A DNA stretch of 64,000 nucleotides, taken from positions 101,644 to 165,643 of the forward strand of contig NZ_FNES01000010.1 of the NCBI RefSeq assembly GCF_900100195.1, in the 5' to 3' direction. The translations under genes and the position numbers were made by a program. The stretch comes from Billgrantia gudaonensis (lineage in GTDB: Bacteria; Pseudomonadota; Gammaproteobacteria; Pseudomonadales; Halomonadaceae). Positions 37,660 to 45,715 of this stretch are shown here, piece by piece. The notes below the pieces were generated by a model. It had not been told where the DNA came from. It worked only from the letters and a program-made list of their open reading frames with translations, and searched no databases. The first letter of the stretch is position 1. Each line of letters starts with the position of its first letter.

Positions 37660-39120
37660 ATGGCAGCACTCCCTACCCTGCCCCGCAGCCAGGCACTGAT
37701 CGGCGGCGATTGGGTGACGACCCAGGCGGTCATCGATGTCGAAGCGCCAGCGCGCGGCGAGGCGATCGCCCACATCGCACGCAGCCAGGCATCCGATGTC
37801 GATGAGGCGGTCACTGCGGCCAGCCGGGCCTTTGCCGGCGAGCTGGGGGGCTGGGCCGGCTGGAATGCGCGCCGGCGCAGCGAGTGGCTGCTGGCCTTCG
37901 CCGCCGCCATCGAGGCCGACCACGAGCGACTCGCCGCCCTGGAGTGCGCGGATACCGGCAAGCCCATGACCCAGGCGCGCGGCGACATCACCGCCTGTGC
38001 CCGCTACTTCCGCTTCTACGGCGGGGCCGCCGACAAGCTGCATGGCGAGACGATCCCCTTCGAGAGCGATTTCGCGGTGCTGACTCTGCGCGAGCCCTAT
38101 GGCGTCTGCGCCCAGATCATTCCCTGGAACTATCCCGCCCAGATCTTCGGGCGCTGCGTGGCGGCGGCGCTCGCGGCCGGCAATACCGTCGTGCTCAAGC
38201 CCGCCGAGGACGCCTGCCTGAGCGTGCTGCGTCTCGCCGAGCTGGCCTTGGAACAGGGGTTGCCGCCCGGTGTGCTCAACGTGGTGCCGGGCCTGGGCGG
38301 CGAAGCGGGGGCCGCGCTGGCGGCGCATCCTGCCATCGATCACCTCTCCTTCACCGGTTCGCCGGAGACCGGCACTCGAGTGGCCCAGGCCGCGGCGGAG
38401 CACCACGTGCCCGTGACCATGGAGCTGGGCGGCAAGTCGCCTCAGCTTCTCTTCGCCGATGCGGACCTGGAGGCGGCGCTGCCCTTCGTGGTGCGCGGCA
38501 TCATCCAGAACGCCGGCCAGACCTGCTCCGCGGGGAGTCGCCTGCTGGTGCAGCGCGACATTGCCGATGACGTGCTGGGACGACTGGCCGAACGGTTCGA
38601 GACCCTGCGCTGCGACGCCGGCGAGGCGGACGCCGACTGCGGCCCACTGATCAACGCCCGTCAGAAGGCCAAGCTGGAGGCTCGCCTGGAGGCGGCTCGC
38701 GACGATGGCATTCGTACCCTGGCCCGCGGTCGTCTGGCGGAGGGGGCGCCCGCGGGAGGGCATTTCGTGGTGCCTCAGGTCTTGAGCGACATCCCCGAAG
38801 GCCACGAGGTGCTGCGCGAAGAGCTGTTCGGGCCGGTGCTGGCCGTGCAGGTCTTCTCGGACGAGGCCGAGGCCTTGGCCCAGGCCAACGGCACCGACTT
38901 CGGCCTTTGTGCGGGCATCTGGACCCGCGACGGCGGTCGCCAGCTGCGCCTGGCCAAGGGCGTGCGCAGCGGCCAGGTGTTCGTCAACAACTACGGAGCG
39001 GCGGGTGGCATCGAGCTGCCGTTCGGTGGCGTCGGCCGCTCCGGTCACGGTCGCGAGAAGGGCTTCGAGGGGCTGAAGAGCTATACGCGGCTCAAGACGG
39101 TGGCGATTCGCCACGGCTGA
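37660..39120 (+). CDS. NAD(P)-dependent aldehyde dehydrogenase
   Basis: Aldehyde dehydrogenase of 486 residues. Catalytic Cys in IIQNAGQTCSAGSRLLV (near residue 292), general base Glu in VTMELGGKSPQLLFADAD, NAD-binding SFTGSPETGTRVAQAA and structural Asn in CAQIIPWNYPAQI. ATG at 37660 follows AGGAGT; an in-frame ATG at 37636 is less likely. In this operon it probably oxidises a (hydroxy)aldehyde derived from a branched or four-carbon sugar. The substrate is not readable from sequence. Confidence 0.9.
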   Translation: MAALPTLPRSQALIGGDWVTTQAVIDVEAPARGEAIAHIARSQASDVDEAVTAASRAFAGELGGWAGWNARRRSEWLLAFAAAIEADHERLAALECADTGKPMTQARGDITACARYFRFYGGAADKLHGETIPFESDFAVLTLREPYGVCAQIIPWNYPAQIFGRCVAAALAAGNTVVLKPAEDACLSVLRLAELALEQGLPPGVLNVVPGLGGEAGAALAAHPAIDHLSFTGSPETGTRVAQAAAEHHVPVTMELGGKSPQLLFADADLEAALPFVVRGIIQNAGQTCSAGSRLLVQRDIADDVLGRLAERFETLRCDAGEADADCGPLINARQKAKLEARLEAARDDGIRTLARGRLAEGAPAGGHFVVPQVLSDIPEGHEVLREELFGPVLAVQVFSDEAEALAQANGTDFGLCAGIWTRDGGRQLRLAKGVRSGQVFVNNYGAAGGIELPFGGVGRSGHGREKGFEGLKSYTRLKTVAIRHG

Positions 39121-39144
39121 CCCACCCCAACCGGGAGACATGAG

Positions 39145-40221
39145 ATGACTCACAAGATCGCGGTACTGGCAGGGGATGGCATCGGCCTGGAGGTCGTCCC
39201 CCAGGGCCTGAAGGTGCTGGAGGCGGCGGCACGCCGCTTCGACCTGCCGCTGGAGTTCGAGCACTTCGACTTCGCCAGCTGCGCCTACTACATGGAACAC
39301 GGCGACATGCTGCCGGACGACTGGTACGCGACCCTGACGCGATTCGACGCCATCTTCTTCGGTGCCGTTGGCTGGCCCGACAGCGTGCCGGACAACGTTT
39401 CGGCCTGGGGTTCGCTGCTCAAGTTTCGGCGTGCCTTCGACCAGTACGTCAACCTGCGGCCGTGCCGGCTGATGCCGGGCATCGAGAGCCCGCTGAAGGG
39501 GCGTGAACCCGGCGATATCGACTTCCTGGTGGTGCGCGAGAACACCGAGGGCGAGTACTCCCAGCTCGGCGGGCGTGCCTTCGAAGGCACCGACCGCGAG
39601 GTGGTGCTGCAGGAGACGCTGATGACCCGCACCGGCGTCGACCGGGTGCTGGACTACGCCTTCGAGCTGGCTCGCTCGCGGCCCAGGAAGAAGCTCACCT
39701 CGGCGACCAAGTCCAACGGTCTGTTCATCTCGATGCCCTACTGGAACGAGCGGGTGGCGGCGATGCGGGAGACGTACCCCGACGTCGAGGTCGACCAGTA
39801 TCACATCGACATCCTCACCGCTCACTTCGTGCTGCATCCCGATTGGTTCGACGTGGTGGTGGCCAGCAACCTGTTCGGCGACATCCTCTCCGACCTGGGG
39901 CCGGCCTGTACCGGTACCATCGGCATCGCCCCCTCGGGCAACATCAACCCGACTCGTGAGTATCCGAGCCTGTTCGAGCCGGTTCACGGCAGCGCACCGG
40001 ACATTGCCGGGAAAGGCATCGCCAATCCCATCGGCCAGATCTGGTGCGGTGCCATGATGCTCGAGCACCTCGGCGAGGCCGAGGCCGGCGCGGCGATCGT
40101 CGGCGCCATCGAGACGGTGCTCGGGCAGGGCGATCCGGCGGTGCTGACCCCCGACCTCAAGGGCAACGGGACCACCGAGACCCTGGGGCGCGCCATCGCC
40201 GCGGCCCTTGAGGCCGCTTGA
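39145..40221 (+). CDS. Tartrate dehydrogenase / D-malate dehydrogenase family
   Basis: Decarboxylating beta-hydroxyacid dehydrogenase of 358 residues, isopropylmalate dehydrogenase superfamily. NAD/metal elements: VLAGDGIGLEVVPQG, substrate Arg pair in YVNLRPCRLMPG and FLVVRENTEGEYS, catalytic Lys/Tyr region TSATKSNGL and VDQYHIDIL, metal Asp in NLFGDILSDLGP, and EPVHGSAPDIAGKGIANP. These details match tartrate dehydrogenase/decarboxylase or D-malate dehydrogenase better than LeuB. It oxidises a 2-hydroxy- or 2,3-dihydroxy-dicarboxylate. ATG at 39145 follows GGGAGA. Confidence 0.9.
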   Translation: MTHKIAVLAGDGIGLEVVPQGLKVLEAAARRFDLPLEFEHFDFASCAYYMEHGDMLPDDWYATLTRFDAIFFGAVGWPDSVPDNVSAWGSLLKFRRAFDQYVNLRPCRLMPGIESPLKGREPGDIDFLVVRENTEGEYSQLGGRAFEGTDREVVLQETLMTRTGVDRVLDYAFELARSRPRKKLTSATKSNGLFISMPYWNERVAAMRETYPDVEVDQYHIDILTAHFVLHPDWFDVVVASNLFGDILSDLGPACTGTIGIAPSGNINPTREYPSLFEPVHGSAPDIAGKGIANPIGQIWCGAMMLEHLGEAEAGAAIVGAIETVLGQGDPAVLTPDLKGNGTTETLGRAIAAALEAA

Positions 40222-40250
40222 ACAACGAATCCATCGACGGGAGAGCTCCC

Positions 40251-41132
40251 ATGAGCAAACAGTATCGGGTCGGCATGGTCGGCGTAGGGCTGATGGGCCA
40301 CGGCATCGCCGCTAGCCTGTTGCGCGCCGGTCACCGGCTGAGTTTTCTCGACCACCCCGGCAACCAGCCGGTCGACGACCTGCTGGCGGCCGGCGCCGAG
40401 CGCCGCGCGAGTGGCCGGGAGGTCGCCGCCGATGCCGAGGTGGTGATCCTCTGCGTCACTGGCACGCCCCAGGTGGAGAGCGTGCTGTTCGATGCTGGCG
40501 GCGTCCTCGAGGGGCTACCGACCGGTGCGGTGGTCGTCGACTGCTCGACGGCGATTCCGAGCTCCACCGAGGCGATCGCGGAGCGCATCGCCGAGGCCGG
40601 CGGCCGGTTCATGGACGCCGCCATGACCCGGACCCCCAAGGAGGCCGCCGAGGGGCGCCTCAACCTGATCGTCGGCGCCTCCGACGAACTATTCCGCGAG
40701 CTGCGGCCGCTGCTCGAGAGCTTTTCCGAGCACATCACCCACGGCGGGCCGGTGGGCTCGGGCCACAAGCTCAAGCTATTGCACAACTTTGTGTCGCTGG
40801 GCTTCACCGCGGTGCTCGCCGAAGCTGCCGCGGCCTCGCGACGCGCCGGCATCGACGATGCCGTCTTCCTCGAGGTGCTCGGCAACGGCGGTGGCGGTGG
40901 GGTGGTGCTCGAGCGCCTGCGCCCCTTCATTGCCGCCGAGGACCCTTCGGGCTTTCGCTTCAGCCTCGCCAACTCGCTCAAGGATGTCGGTTACTACCAT
41001 GCCATGGCCGAGGACCTGGGTGCGTCGCGCGGCGTCGCCGAGGCCATCGATGCCCTGTATCGCGAGATCAACGCGCGCGGCCATGGCGAGCGCCTGACGC
41101 CCGAGTTGGTGACCCTGCTCGGCGAGACTTGA
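40251..41132 (+). CDS. Beta-hydroxyacid dehydrogenase (3-HIBDH family)
   Basis: NAD(P)-dependent oxidoreductase of 293 residues in the 3-hydroxyisobutyrate/tartronate-semialdehyde reductase family. Rossmann VGMVGVGLMGHGIAASLLRAGH. The substrate loop reads DAAMTRTPKEAAEGRLNLIVGAS in place of the common APVSGG, a notable change of the substrate pocket. Catalytic Lys is in GSGHKLKLLHNFVSLG. Start at 40251 with GGGAGAG. Last gene of the right-going operon. Its specific substrate is unknown. Confidence 0.88.
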   Translation: MSKQYRVGMVGVGLMGHGIAASLLRAGHRLSFLDHPGNQPVDDLLAAGAERRASGREVAADAEVVILCVTGTPQVESVLFDAGGVLEGLPTGAVVVDCSTAIPSSTEAIAERIAEAGGRFMDAAMTRTPKEAAEGRLNLIVGASDELFRELRPLLESFSEHITHGGPVGSGHKLKLLHNFVSLGFTAVLAEAAAASRRAGIDDAVFLEVLGNGGGGGVVLERLRPFIAAEDPSGFRFSLANSLKDVGYYHAMAEDLGASRGVAEAIDALYREINARGHGERLTPELVTLLGET

Positions 41133-41190
41133 GCTACGCGGGCTACGGGCTACGGGCTACGCGGGCTGCGGATGCCGGTGTGGCCGGCAT
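41133..41190. repeat. Short GCTACGG tandem repeats and hairpin in convergent spacer
   Basis: The 67-base gap between the two convergent operons has five near-identical units (GCTACGCGG, GCTACGG, GCTACGG, GCTACGCGG, GCTGCGG; 41133-41171). A 7-bp hairpin follows (41172-41178 with 41184-41190). The hairpin lacks a U-tract. It may act as a weak bidirectional terminator. Confidence 0.55.
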
Positions 41191-41199
41191 TCGGCATGG

Positions 41200-42543
41200 T
41201 CAGTCGAGCTGGGCGTCGCGGATCCGCCCGAAGTAGGCGTCGTCGCCGACCTGCCCCCCCTTGAAGGCGATCTGCAGGCCGTCGAAGGCGGGGTCGTTGC
41301 TGTGCGCGGTGCACAGCGGCGAACCCGGCGTCTGCGGCAGTGGCAGGCAGGTGGTCAGTGCCTGGATGCCGAGTTCCTGGATGGCGTGGCTCGAGGTGTC
41401 GCCACCGGCGACCACCACCCGGGACAGGCGCTCGGCGCTGACCAGGTCGCGCAGCAGGCTGCCCAGACGGCGGCCGATGGCATGCGCGCCATCGCCGTCG
41501 GGCAGGGTCGCCAGTCCGGCGTCGGGGCCCAGTGCGGTGTAGAGCACCACGCTGCGTCCCGTCGCGAGCGCCGCCAGGGCCTGTTCGCGGGCTGCGGCGA
41601 GCTCGGCGTCGGCCTGGGGATCGTCTGCCAGTCGCGCCGCATTCACTCGGATGCCATGAAAGCCGTTGTCCTGCGCCCAGCGTATCTGGCGGGCGGTGGT
41701 GTCGGAGCAGCTTCCCGAGACCACGGCGATGCGCTCTACCGGGCCGGGGTTGGCGAACGTGGCGCTGGGTGACGTGTCGACCAGCCCCTGGCGGCGCCAC
41801 TCGGCGAGCAAGGCATATTCGACCCCCGATGAGCCGACCACGAAGCCGCCGTTCGGCGGCCGGGTGCGCCACAGCTGGCGCCCCACCGCTGCCTGGCTGG
41901 CGGGGTCCAGCACGTCGTAGAGCAGCGCGGCGTGGGCGCGCGCGGCATCGACCCGGGCATCGACGCCGCCGCCGGCCAGGGTCGCCAGGTCGATCAGGCC
42001 GATATCGAGTTCGGTCTGCTCGCTCAGGTGGCGGCGCAGGTCCGCTTCGAGCATCGGCGTGACAGGGTGGCGCGACATGATTGGGTGGCGGTCGATGCGG
42101 TACACCTCGCCTTGGGCGGCAGCGAAGAGGTGGCCGAAGGCGGTGTAGCGGCGCAGCTGGGGCGCGCCGACCACGATCGGCACGCTGTCTTGGCCATGCA
42201 GGCGACGGCCGATCTCCAGGGCGCGGCCGATGCTGCCGATCTCGGGGGCGCTGTCGAAGGTCGAGCAGGTCTTGTAGTGGCACAGCGCTGCGCCGCGCTC
42301 GCGTAGCCAGGCCAGCGCCGGGGCCAGGTGGCGCTCCATCCAGGCCGGCGTCTCGCTGCGGCTGGTACCGGCCAGCCCGATGGCCCGGCAGCGGCGAAAG
42401 CGCGCCAACTGGTCGTCATCGGGAATGGCGGTGAACAGCACGGTGTCGACGCCCTGACCGGCAAGGGCTTCCATGACGTCGGTGGAGCCGGTCAAGTCGT
42501 CGCCGTAGTAGGCGATCAGCGGGGCGGTGTCGATCGGTGTCAT
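41200..42543 (-). CDS. oiaK: DUF1537 acid-sugar kinase, OiaK-like
   Basis: Four-carbon-acid-sugar-kinase family protein of 447 residues. N-terminal LIAYYGDDLTGSTDVMEALAGQG and KTCSTFDSAPEIGSIGRALE; C-terminal nucleotide-binding VVSGSCSDTTARQIRWA, VVAGGDTSSHAIQELGIQ and IAFKGGQVGDDAYFGRI. It is clearly a different subfamily from OtnK in this window. Next to a RuBisCO-like protein and an ApnO-like oxidoreductase it best fits 3-oxo-isoapionate 4-kinase of D-apionate catabolism. Start overlaps the upstream gene's stop (ATGA). Confidence 0.8.
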   Translation of the reverse strand: MTPIDTAPLIAYYGDDLTGSTDVMEALAGQGVDTVLFTAIPDDDQLARFRRCRAIGLAGTSRSETPAWMERHLAPALAWLRERGAALCHYKTCSTFDSAPEIGSIGRALEIGRRLHGQDSVPIVVGAPQLRRYTAFGHLFAAAQGEVYRIDRHPIMSRHPVTPMLEADLRRHLSEQTELDIGLIDLATLAGGGVDARVDAARAHAALLYDVLDPASQAAVGRQLWRTRPPNGGFVVGSSGVEYALLAEWRRQGLVDTSPSATFANPGPVERIAVVSGSCSDTTARQIRWAQDNGFHGIRVNAARLADDPQADAELAAAREQALAALATGRSVVLYTALGPDAGLATLPDGDGAHAIGRRLGSLLRDLVSAERLSRVVVAGGDTSSHAIQELGIQALTTCLPLPQTPGSPLCTAHSNDPAFDGLQIAFKGGQVGDDAYFGRIRDAQLD

Positions 42544-43808
42544 CGGCGGAAGGTCTCCAGGGCGCGAGCGAGCTCGCGATGCTCGCGGGCATAGTCGTCG
42601 ACGTCGATGCCCGCCACGGCGGCCTCCCAGGCCTGGCGGAGGCTCTTCACCCCGGCACCGATGCCGTCAGGATGGGCCATGATGCCGCCCCCGGCGCAGA
42701 AGATCAGATCGGTACTGGCGATGGCAGCGTAGGTGTCGGTGGCCTGCTCGGCAGTCTGGCCGGAGGAGAACACCGGCATCACCTCGCAGCCCGGGGTGGG
42801 CGGATCGAACATTGGCGTCAGGCAGGCACGGGCGCTGGCGATCACGCTGGCGTCCTCCTCGCTGAACTTGTTGCGCAGGCCGTTGACGTGAATGTGGTCG
42901 ACCCCGGCCAGGCGCCACAGCTTCTGGTAGGCCACGAAGCTCATGCCGAGGTGCGGCGAGCGGCTGAACAGCCCCCAGCCGGCGCGGTGGCCGTGCAGCG
43001 CCACCCGGCAGTGTCGGCGTAGCTGGGTCACCCCGGCGAGACCGACGGCATTCAGGGCGACCATCACGCAGCTGCCGCCGGCGGCGGCTACGTAATCGTG
43101 GTGCTCGCGCATCTCGTCGGCCTCGCCGGTGATGTTGAAGGCGTACATCACCTGGCGTCCGGTGCGCTCGGCATGCTCGCGGATCACCGGCATCACCGCG
43201 TCGACCCGTGCCTCGAGCGAATTGTGCGGGCCGTTGGCCTGCAGCTCGTCGTCCTTGATGAAGTCGATGCCGCCCGCCACCAGCTCGCGGACCACCCCGG
43301 CGGTCGCTTCAGGCGACAACCCCACGCTGGGTTTGATGATGGTACCGATCAGCGGCCGCTCGGGGATGCCGGTCAGCTCGCGGGTACCGGCCACGCCGAA
43401 CTGCGGACCCGGGTAGGCTTCGGCGAAAGGGGGCGGCAGCGTCAGGTCGAGCAGCTTCAGTGCCGAGAACTCCTTGAGTTCGAAGAGATTGCCGGCCACG
43501 GTGGCGACGAGCGTGGGCAGCGACGGCCCCAGGTTGGCGAGCGGCCAGGAAAGCGTGACCCGGGCCCGCCGGTAGACCGGCGGGCCGACCCCGGTCGGTG
43601 GCGCCGGAATCGGTAGCGACGGCGAGTCGAGGCTTTCCAGCGGTTCGATGCGCTCGACTCGTGCGCCGTGCGCCTCACGCAGCGCGTCGGTCTCGCTGGC
43701 CAGGCGGGTGAAGGTGCCGCAGGACTGCTCCCCGGCCATCACCTCGACGGCGCGCTCCAGCGGGTAGGGGGTCTCGATCAGGTAGCTGGCGAGGATGCGA
43801 TCACTCAT
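42540..43808 (-). CDS. oiaX: RuBisCO-like protein, OiaX-type decarboxylase
   Basis: Form IV RuBisCO-like protein of 422 residues. RuBisCO landmarks: GTIIKPSVGLSP (active-site Lys), GGIDFIKDDELQ (the Lys that is carbamylated, plus metal Asp/Glu), ALHGHRAGWG, and HVNGLRNKFSEED at loop 6. Keeping the metal site argues for an enolisation/decarboxylation chemistry. OiaX decarboxylates 3-oxo-isoapionate 4-phosphate to L-erythrulose 1-phosphate. That assignment rests on the kinase and ApnO neighbours; another RLP function (for example a transcarboxylase or isomerase) is possible. Confidence 0.8.
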   Translation of the reverse strand: MSDRILASYLIETPYPLERAVEVMAGEQSCGTFTRLASETDALREAHGARVERIEPLESLDSPSLPIPAPPTGVGPPVYRRARVTLSWPLANLGPSLPTLVATVAGNLFELKEFSALKLLDLTLPPPFAEAYPGPQFGVAGTRELTGIPERPLIGTIIKPSVGLSPEATAGVVRELVAGGIDFIKDDELQANGPHNSLEARVDAVMPVIREHAERTGRQVMYAFNITGEADEMREHHDYVAAAGGSCVMVALNAVGLAGVTQLRRHCRVALHGHRAGWGLFSRSPHLGMSFVAYQKLWRLAGVDHIHVNGLRNKFSEEDASVIASARACLTPMFDPPTPGCEVMPVFSSGQTAEQATDTYAAIASTDLIFCAGGGIMAHPDGIGAGVKSLRQAWEAAVAGIDVDDYAREHRELARALETFRR

Positions 43809-43821
43809 GAGTCGACCTCGT

Positions 43822-44649
43822 TCAGGTGATGCGACGGATGCTGTCGGCGATCTCGTCGGGCTCGAACACGCGCTTCCAGTCGTCGCGCATCAACATCGGC
43901 TTGCCGTTCTCGATGGCCTTGTTGCAGGCATCGGAGAAGGCGCCGGGCTGCACGTCGAAGGTCACTGCGCCGAGGATGTTCATGTGGCCGAGCAGGAAGT
44001 CGCGGGCACACTCCTCGGGAACGCCGCGATTCACCACCTCGTCCATGGCTTCGCGCATCACGGCCAGCAAAGTGGCGCAAACCGTCTCGGAGAGACCCGG
44101 TTCGAGCAGCGCCATCTGCTCGACGCTGACCCGATGGGAGCGGCCCACTGGGGCATAGATGGTCCGCGCGACAGCCTCGCCCAGGGCGTAGCTCTCCTCG
44201 GGACCCTGCATCAGTGCGCTGACGATGTGCTGGGTGGCCTTGTAGCCGCCGAAGTAGTCGCGCTTGGCCTCGAGCTCGGTCTCGTCATTGAAGATCGACG
44301 GGTGGCAGGGGTGGCTGACGAAGTACACCAGGTCCTCGCGCTCGGGCAGGTGTCCGGCGAAGGGGGCGGCGGCGTCCAGGGTGACCAGCATGGTACCGCT
44401 CTCCATCAGCGGCGAGAGCTGGTGGGAGATCTTGCCGATCAGGGTGTCGGGAACGGCGAGGATGACCACCTCGGCCCCGGGAACCGCGTGCTCGACATCG
44501 ACGCAATCGATGCCCAGTTCTTCCGCGAGGCGGCTGCGGCCGGCCTCGCTGACTTCGACGTGGCGGACCTCGAAGTCCGAGGGTTTGAGATTGCGGGACA
44601 GGCGGAAGCCCATCTTGCCGCCGGCGCCGATCAGCGCGATGGTGGTCAT
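43822..44649 (-). CDS. apnO: D-apionate oxidoisomerase-like dehydrogenase
   Basis: Dehydrogenase of 275 residues with Rossmann motif IALIGAGGKMGFRLSRNLK and an all-helical C-terminal domain of the 6-phosphogluconate-dehydrogenase-like type. Distinct segments are FVSHPCHPSIFND and GHMNILGAVTFDVQPGAFSDACNKAI. ApnO oxidises and rearranges D-apionate to 3-oxo-isoapionate. It is the first gene of the left-going operon, 90 bases from copy 2 of the 56-bp block, and precedes the RuBisCO-like gene by 13 bases. Family match is by recollection of pattern, so the substrate remains provisional. Confidence 0.75.
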   Translation of the reverse strand: MTTIALIGAGGKMGFRLSRNLKPSDFEVRHVEVSEAGRSRLAEELGIDCVDVEHAVPGAEVVILAVPDTLIGKISHQLSPLMESGTMLVTLDAAAPFAGHLPEREDLVYFVSHPCHPSIFNDETELEAKRDYFGGYKATQHIVSALMQGPEESYALGEAVARTIYAPVGRSHRVSVEQMALLEPGLSETVCATLLAVMREAMDEVVNRGVPEECARDFLLGHMNILGAVTFDVQPGAFSDACNKAIENGKPMLMRDDWKRVFEPDEIADSIRRIT

Positions 44650-44738
44650 GTCGTTTCCTCTCTATCGTCGGGCGGTGTGCGTTGTGGTGATTCTGCGAAG
44701 GCACATCGTCGCTTCTGAAAGCAGCATGATGGCCAGCC

Positions 44739-44794
44739 AACTGGTATAATGACATGATAATCACCTGACTCTGTCAAATACGACCATGGTCGCA
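44739..44794 (-). repeat. 56-bp promoter/operator block, copy 2 (inverted)
   Basis: Exact reverse complement of 34580-34635, here pointing left toward apnO, 90 bases away. It contains the palindrome at 44781-44792, TTGACA on the minus strand, and GGTATA at 44743-44748 with a related TGATAAT 8 bases on. It lies between apnO and the divergent GntR-family gene, so a regulator bound here could act on both. Confidence 0.85.
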
Positions 44795-44865
44795 GCAGCG
44801 CTACCTGGCGGCGTCCTCAACGCGTAAGCTGCGCTCCTGCTGCCACTGATGAAGGCCAACGAACG

Positions 44866-45600
44866 ATGAGTGACCCCCTGAAGATCAGCCGTCGCAAACT
44901 GTCCGATGAAGTGTTCGACCGGCTCTATGCCATGCTCCTCAATGGCGACTTCATGCCCGGTGACCACCTGCCTTCGGAGAGAGCGCTCATGGAGATGTTC
45001 GGCGTGGGCCGCCCGGCCATTCGCGAGGCGATGCAGTCGCTGGAGCGTCTGAGCCTGGTGACCATCCAGCATGGCCAGAGACCGCGGGTGACGGCACCGA
45101 CCGCCGAAGGGCTGATATCGCAGATCGAGCTGACGGCGATGCACATGCTGTCGAGCTCTCCGCAGTCGCTGGAGCATCTCAAGGAAGCGCGTGCCTTCTT
45201 CGAATTGGGGATGGTGGCGCGAGCGGCGCGGTCGGCCGTCGAGACGGACGTTGCCCACCTGGAGGAACTCGTGGCGCGTCAGCGCAGCGAGCTGAATCGC
45301 GACGCCGGGGCTTTCATCAAGGCGGACATGGACTTCCATCGGGCCATTGCCCGGATCACCGGCAATCCCATTTTCATCGCGGTCAGCCATGCCATGCTCG
45401 ACTGGCTGGCCCACTTTCACTCATCGATGCTGCACTGGAAGGGCAATGAGGAGATCACCCTGGAGGAGCACGAGCGGATCATCGAGGCGATTCGCCGACA
45501 TGACGAAGTGCTGGCAGTGAGCGAGATGCGCTCTCACCTGGATCGGGCGCGATCGCTTTATGTCTCCGCGCATAAAGGCACGGACGACCGGCGAGCATAG
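44866..45600 (+). CDS. GntR/FCD transcriptional regulator, NanR-like
   Basis: Regulator of 244 residues: N-terminal winged helix (KLSDEVFDRLYAMLLNGDFMPGDHLPSERALMEMFGVGRPAIREAMQSLERL) and C-terminal FCD ligand-binding domain. The FCD metal ligands are visible as Asp/His in DMDFHRAIARITGNP and His in EEHERIIEAIRRHD and MRSHLDRA. The opening resembles NanR. It is divergent from apnO across copy 2 of the 56-bp block, and is the best candidate regulator for both copies. The ligand would be a pathway sugar acid. Confidence 0.9.
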   Translation: MSDPLKISRRKLSDEVFDRLYAMLLNGDFMPGDHLPSERALMEMFGVGRPAIREAMQSLERLSLVTIQHGQRPRVTAPTAEGLISQIELTAMHMLSSSPQSLEHLKEARAFFELGMVARAARSAVETDVAHLEELVARQRSELNRDAGAFIKADMDFHRAIARITGNPIFIAVSHAMLDWLAHFHSSMLHWKGNEEITLEEHERIIEAIRRHDEVLAVSEMRSHLDRARSLYVSAHKGTDDRRA

Positions 45601-45715
45601 CCAATAGCGACAGTGGTACTGGCGATGAACGCGCTGCCGAGAGTGAAGGGGTGTGAGGAGCATGCCGCCTTTGGATAACTGAAATCCGTCGGTATCGTGT
45701 GTCACTGGGAGGGAT

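Noticed and set aside
37654..40068. Long open frame on the minus strand (about 800 codons)
   Set aside because: It is the shadow of the aldehyde dehydrogenase and tartrate-type dehydrogenase genes in G+C-rich DNA; its translation is His/Gly/Gln-rich and matches no family.
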